Source: Methylovulum sp. (lineage in GTDB: Bacteria; Pseudomonadota; Gammaproteobacteria; Methylococcales; Methylomonadaceae). Taken from it: a stretch of 56,911 nucleotides of DNA. The position numbers were made by a program, and so were the translations under genes. The DNA lies in assembly GCF_028687615.1 (NCBI RefSeq), contig NZ_JAQTZU010000022.1:1-56911 (forward strand). Reading direction: 5' to 3'. The notes under the pieces were generated by a model. The model saw only the letters and a program-made list of their open reading frames with translations, was not told the origin of the DNA and did not search any database. Shown here in pieces: positions 53,556 through 56,911 of this stretch. Each line of letters starts with the position of its first letter. Within the stretch, counting starts at the first letter, position 1.

Positions 53556-55411
53556 CAGAAAGCCTGCCCGAGACCGATGTAAATCTCAAATGAACCGCTA
53601 TTGGATTGCTGGTTGACCGGCAACGCAAAATCCAAACGCAAAGGCCCGAAACCGGTGTAATAACGTGCGCCGATTCCGGCGCCGACACGCCAGTCACCTG
53701 AAGCCAAGAGCGTGTCAGGGCTGACTTGCCCGGCATCGGTAAAGGCGACGATGCCGTAATGTTCGAATAGGCGTTGGCGGAATTCAATCGTAGCCGTGGC
53801 AATTGCTTTACCGCCTTGGGGATTGCCATCGCTAAACTGCGGGCCTATGGATTGATAGCGGTAGCCGCGCACGGTATTGCTGCCGCCGCCATAAAAACGT
53901 TTGTCAGGCGGCAAGTCAAAACGCCCCGCACCGACAATATCGCCCAGCAAACCCCGCAATGCCAAGACGCTACGGCCTTGGCTATGCCAATCCAGATAGG
54001 TCGAAGCGGACAATTGCATTATCACGAACGTGTTGGTTTCGGATCCGGTCAAGGCGACTACGGGTGTGACTGATGGCGTGACGATACTGCCGCTAGTCGG
54101 GTCTAATAAGCTGTTGGTGCTGTCATATTTCAAGCTGACGGGCAAGCTGACCAAGGTGTAGTCGTGGGTTTCGCCCGCTTGGGTGATGGTCGATTGCTCA
54201 GGGCTTATGCCAATGCCGCCCGTCCAAAACGGCGTCAATTTGCGGCTTAACAGCACTTCGCCCAACACGGCATCTTGGTCATAAGTGCTCAGGCTTTGTT
54301 TGATCGCCGCCAGACTGACATGTAGCGTTTGGTCAAGTTGTAGAAAATCCGGTTTGATAAAGTTCAGCCCCACATTATAGCCAATGCCCGTCGTGCTATT
54401 GCCACCAATCTGAGTGATGCCGGCAGTGAAATTGAGCTGTTCGCCAAAACCCAAGAGATTGCGGTTCTGCCAGAAACTGGAAAAACTGGCCCCCAAATCG
54501 GTGGAATAAGCGGCACCCAGTTGGGTCGTGTGGCGTAAACGTTCGCTTACGATAAACGTGACCGGCAATTGTTGTTGGCTATCCAAGCTTTTGCCAATAC
54601 GGGTGCGGACAGACGAAAATACGCCGGTGGCCTGTAAATCCTGACGGTTTTTTTCAATATCGGAGAGTTTAAACGGCTCGCCTTTGGCAATTCGCAAATG
54701 TCGATCCACAAGATCTGGCTTGACTTGGTTTAGCCCCTTGACGGTAATTTTGCCCAAGGCGACGCGCTTGCCGGACTCTACATGATAGCTGACATCCAAC
54801 TCATCGGTGTCGGGCAGCAAATGTCCGACGGGTTCATCGACTTTTGCCAGGGCGTAGCCGTGTTCCTGTAAAGCGGTTTGTAATTTTTCCCTTGCTTGTT
54901 GGATAGCCGCGGCGCGGGCCGGGGCTTGGTCTTTCAGCGCTAGCCATTGCTTGGCGTCTACCGGCACTTTGCCGTCGATGGACAGGGTGCGTATGTGGTA
55001 TAAAGCTCCGGGTTCGACGGTAATTTGTATTGATATGGGGGGGCTGGCGGGGGAATAATCAATCGTGTCGTACAGCCCTCGGTCATCCAACGGCCTGTTG
55101 GCAATGTGCACCTGGGCTTTACCTTCATAATAGCCCAGGCTGTGCAGCGCCGTCATAAAGCGTTCTTCATCGGCGCGGGCGCGGGCCACCATTGCGAAGG
55201 AGCCGACCGGAGCGGCGTCTTTCAAGCTGATTAGCGTACAGGAATCCTTAAGCATTTGATCCAGTTCGGCATCCCCTGTTTGGGCAATCGTGACCGTGTA
55301 GGCTTGGGGATCAGCGGCATAAGCTGGTATAACCATCATCAATGCCAAGCGTAAAACCCAGGGGCGCAGCCTCCAAAAGCAATCCATTGGTAAAGCGGAG
55401 CTTATCTTCAT
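53555..55411 (-). CDS. tamA: Translocation and assembly module protein TamA
   Basis: A 618-residue outer-membrane protein of the Omp85 family. A signal peptide (from MKISSALPMDC to AYA) precedes three POTRA domains (residues about 35-285, e.g. VRTRIGKSLDSQQQLPVTF) and a C-terminal 16-strand barrel. The barrel includes YGGGSNTVRGYRYQSIGPQF, the lid-lock VRGY motif of Omp85 proteins, and the C-terminal IGLGQAF. ATG 55411 is chosen because the signal peptide follows it; the open frame reaches 55525. It is the first gene of tamA-tamB. Confidence 0.93.
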   Translation of the reverse strand: MKISSALPMDCFWRLRPWVLRLALMMVIPAYAADPQAYTVTIAQTGDAELDQMLKDSCTLISLKDAAPVGSFAMVARARADEERFMTALHSLGYYEGKAQVHIANRPLDDRGLYDTIDYSPASPPISIQITVEPGALYHIRTLSIDGKVPVDAKQWLALKDQAPARAAAIQQAREKLQTALQEHGYALAKVDEPVGHLLPDTDELDVSYHVESGKRVALGKITVKGLNQVKPDLVDRHLRIAKGEPFKLSDIEKNRQDLQATGVFSSVRTRIGKSLDSQQQLPVTFIVSERLRHTTQLGAAYSTDLGASFSSFWQNRNLLGFGEQLNFTAGITQIGGNSTTGIGYNVGLNFIKPDFLQLDQTLHVSLAAIKQSLSTYDQDAVLGEVLLSRKLTPFWTGGIGISPEQSTITQAGETHDYTLVSLPVSLKYDSTNSLLDPTSGSIVTPSVTPVVALTGSETNTFVIMQLSASTYLDWHSQGRSVLALRGLLGDIVGAGRFDLPPDKRFYGGGSNTVRGYRYQSIGPQFSDGNPQGGKAIATATIEFRQRLFEHYGIVAFTDAGQVSPDTLLASGDWRVGAGIGARYYTGFGPLRLDFALPVNQQSNSGSFEIYIGLGQAF

Positions 55412-55528
55412 TGCAGAATCATGCGGTTGATTAATGATGGCATGGTACATCATAGTACTTTTTTGGGATGTTGTTGACTGGAACGACAAATTTCGGGCAG
55501 TGCCGCTAAGCCGGCCCAGGATCATCAG

Positions 55529-55551
55529 TTATCCACATATTCTGTGGATAA
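55529..55551. promoter_or_regulatory. Inverted pair of perfect DnaA-box sequences upstream of tamA
   Basis: TTATCCACA (55529-55537) and TGTGGATAA (55543-55551) are both exact consensus DnaA boxes in opposite orientation, five bases apart, making a 23-bp near-palindrome. It lies 118-140 bp before the tamA start. DnaA control of tamAB is not known; it may be a hairpin or an unrelated regulator site. Confidence 0.45.
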
Positions 55552-55651
55552 CGTTGTTGAAAATTACCTAAACAGTATCATAATCGCTTGAATTTGTTGG
55601 CTAAGCTTTAGATTGTCCAAATTATTACCAAAAGGTGAATCGGGTCACTAT

Positions 55652-55770
55652 CTTAGGATTTGGCTAAAAATAACATCCCGAACTGCCATTGCCGAAACCA
55701 TAGAGACCTGGCAGGTTTTTGAAACCTGCCAGGTCTTAAATCAGGAAGTTAATATTGGCCGAATCCTTAG
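55652..55770. repeat. Palindromic element with TTAGGATT ends, copy 2
   Basis: CTTAGGATTTGGC at the left and GCCGAATCCTTAG at the right are inverted ends. The centre is a perfect hairpin GACCTGGCAGG / CCTGCCAGGTC. It aligns in full with the reverse complement of 8633-8731. It ends 66 bp before the ABC binding-protein start. Confidence 0.78.
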
Positions 55771-55835
55771 CTGTGCTGGAAATAGTTGTGTACGCTGTTG
55801 GCTTGTCTGACTGGTTTTTATTGAAATATTGCTTA

Positions 55836-56785
55836 TGACCGAATCTCTAAAACGCCTGGCCTTTTCCGTGTCGCTAGTGGTGCTTGCCGCCGCCGTGTTG
55901 CTGTGGTCTGACCGCCACAACCGCCAGGACGGGCAACCCGCACGCGATCCAGCCCAGCGTATCCCGATAGCCATTTTGCAGCACAGCTCCAACCCGATGA
56001 TGGATGAAATCAGCCAAGGCGTGTTGGATGGCTTGCACAGCCAAGCTTATGTGGATGGGCATAAACTGGCGATCAGTTTTTACAACGCTGAAAATGACTT
56101 GTCCACAGGCAATGCCAATCGCGGTGCGCATATCCCGCATGTGTTCGGCGCGATCACGTCGCCCGTGACCTCCGGGGTCGGCATCAAGGCCCTGGACAGC
56201 CTTGATAAGCCGGAGTACATGACCGGCATAGGCACACCGCAACCGGTGGCCGAGATTTTCCGTTTGGCGAAACACATCAATCCGGCCTTAAAAACCGTGG
56301 GCGTGGTCTGGAACCCTGCCGAAACCAATTCCGAATACTGCACAAAACTCGCCCGCGCCATTTCCGAAAAACTCGGCATCACCTTGCTGGAAGCGTCGAT
56401 TGAGCAAAGCAAAGATGTGCGCGAAGCCGCCGAATCGCTAGTGGCGAGGGGTGTGCAAGCGTTTTGGACGGGCGGCGATTCGTCCGTGGACGCCACGGTG
56501 GAAAGTTTGACCCAAGTCGCCAAAGCGGCAAGAATTCCCGTGTTTTCCAATATCACCCGACACACCCGGCGCGGCTCGCTGTTTGATTTTGGCGCGGATT
56601 ATCACGAAGTCGGTGCCGAAATCGGGCGAATTGCGGGCACGGTGTTGGCTGGGGCTGATCCGGCGCAAATGCCTGTGCAAGCCTTTGTCCCCAAACGCAT
56701 CCAATCGAATGAGAAAGTCCGCAACAGTTTGCGTGATACCTGGATATTTGGCGACGATTTATATCGGGAAGCGAGTATGATTATT
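55836..56785 (+). CDS. ABC-type substrate-binding protein, interrupted by an IS
   Basis: An open frame starts ATG 55836 (MTESLKRLAFSVSLVVLAAA, a membrane anchor or signal peptide). The body has the ABC_sub_bind (PF04392) pattern: IPIAILQHSSNPMMDEISQG, a lobe hinge ALKTVGVVWNPAETNSEY, GVQAFWTGGDSSVDATVESL and FDFGADYHEVGAEIGRIAG. The frame continues through LRDTWIFGDDLYREAS but the final 10-20 residues of the family are missing, and the frame runs into the IS481-family left end near 56786. It is likely truncated; ligands in this family are often peptides, amino acids or tryptophan-like compounds. Confidence 0.75.
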
Positions 56786-56911
56786 TGTTTAGTCCCGCAT
56801 TTAAATGGTTTACTATATCCTAAACTCAAGGAGCAAAAGCTATGGGGCAACTACTACACGGAACAGCCACGACCACGCACGCCGTCCGAGAAAAAATACA
56901 AAACGCTGAAG
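56786..56911 (+). mobile_element. IS481-family element, left end (partial)
   Basis: The left boundary is inferred from the break in the binding-protein homology and a TGTTTAGTCCCGCATT start, as IS481 elements usually begin with TGT. Only about 126 bp lie in the window, so the right end, target duplication and completeness cannot be seen. Confidence 0.55.
56842..56911 (+). CDS. IS481-family transposase, N-terminal part (partial)
   Basis: ATG 56842, with AAGGAG 9-14 bases upstream, begins MGQLLHGTATTTHAVREKIQ. This is the characteristic start of IS481-family transposases (MGQxLHGxATTTxAVRxxIQ), which leads into an HTH domain outside the window. The frame is open at the window edge. Confidence 0.75.
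   Translation, partial: MGQLLHGTATTTHAVREKIQNAE

Overview
The window comes from a gammaproteobacterial (type I, Methylococcales) methanotroph. The main evidence is a complete particulate methane monooxygenase operon in the order pmoC-pmoA-pmoB (28065-31035), with PmoA/PmoB/PmoC sequences of the Methylomonas/Methylobacter/Methylovulum type. A class I fructose-bisphosphate aldolase and a TonB-ExbBD system fit this assignment. Genus and species cannot be fixed from the sequence alone. The DNA is chromosomal in character (queA, priA, htpG, folB/folK, tamAB, dsbB, tRNA-Leu) and carries many mobile-element traces. An IS630-family transposase tail lies at the left edge and the start of an IS481-family element at the right edge. 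A nested IS relic sits just before the pmo promoter, and several families of short palindromic repeats fill nearly every long intergenic gap.

Layout: 1-3.2 kb holds a YfdX-family periplasmic protein, a small secreted protein and a c6-like cytochrome, with two copies of a 75-bp palindromic element between them. From 3.2 to 7.3 kb (minus) lies copper handling: copB, the multicopper oxidase copA and a small, apparently frameshifted gene coupled to copA, followed by queA. From 7.4 to 17.6 kb come tRNA-Leu(CAA), a HicBA toxin-antitoxin pair, an O-methyltransferase, a META-domain lipoprotein, rmuC, priA, aldolase, a DUF6494-like protein, pterin carbinolamine dehydratase and dsbB. From 17.7 to 22.6 kb is a probable sulfane-sulfur circuit: a FisR-like sigma-54 activator, a good -24/-12 promoter, a persulfide dioxygenase-rhodanese fusion and a SulP anion transporter. 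From 23 to 25.5 kb lie alkaline phosphatase and a lipoprotein. From 25.5 to 28 kb is a repeat and IS graveyard, followed by pmoCAB.

From 31.3 to 42.1 kb come an ABC-F ATPase, tonB-exbB-exbD, folB-folK together with a thioredoxin-reductase-like flavoprotein and an ELM1-family protein, dedA, a Uma2-family nuclease and htpG behind a sigma-32 type promoter. From 42.3 to 46.7 kb is a tightly overlapping four-gene operon of one sulfotransferase and three glycosyltransferases, likely building a sulfated or branched surface glycan. From 47 to 49.4 kb come a TlpA-like thioredoxin, hemJ, a membrane protein, UspA and a TM2 protein. From 49.5 to 55.4 kb (minus) lies tamA-tamB. The last gene, an ABC-type substrate-binding protein, is cut by the IS481-family element.

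Most functions are ordinary housekeeping. The parts most worth a second look are the sulfane-sulfur regulon, the REP-derived extension of the CopB leader, the frameshifted gene coupled to copA, a MITE family with perfect 7-bp target duplications that shares ends with the IS relic beside pmoC, paired DnaA-box-like palindromes before tamA and priA, and the sulfotransferase/glycosyltransferase operon.
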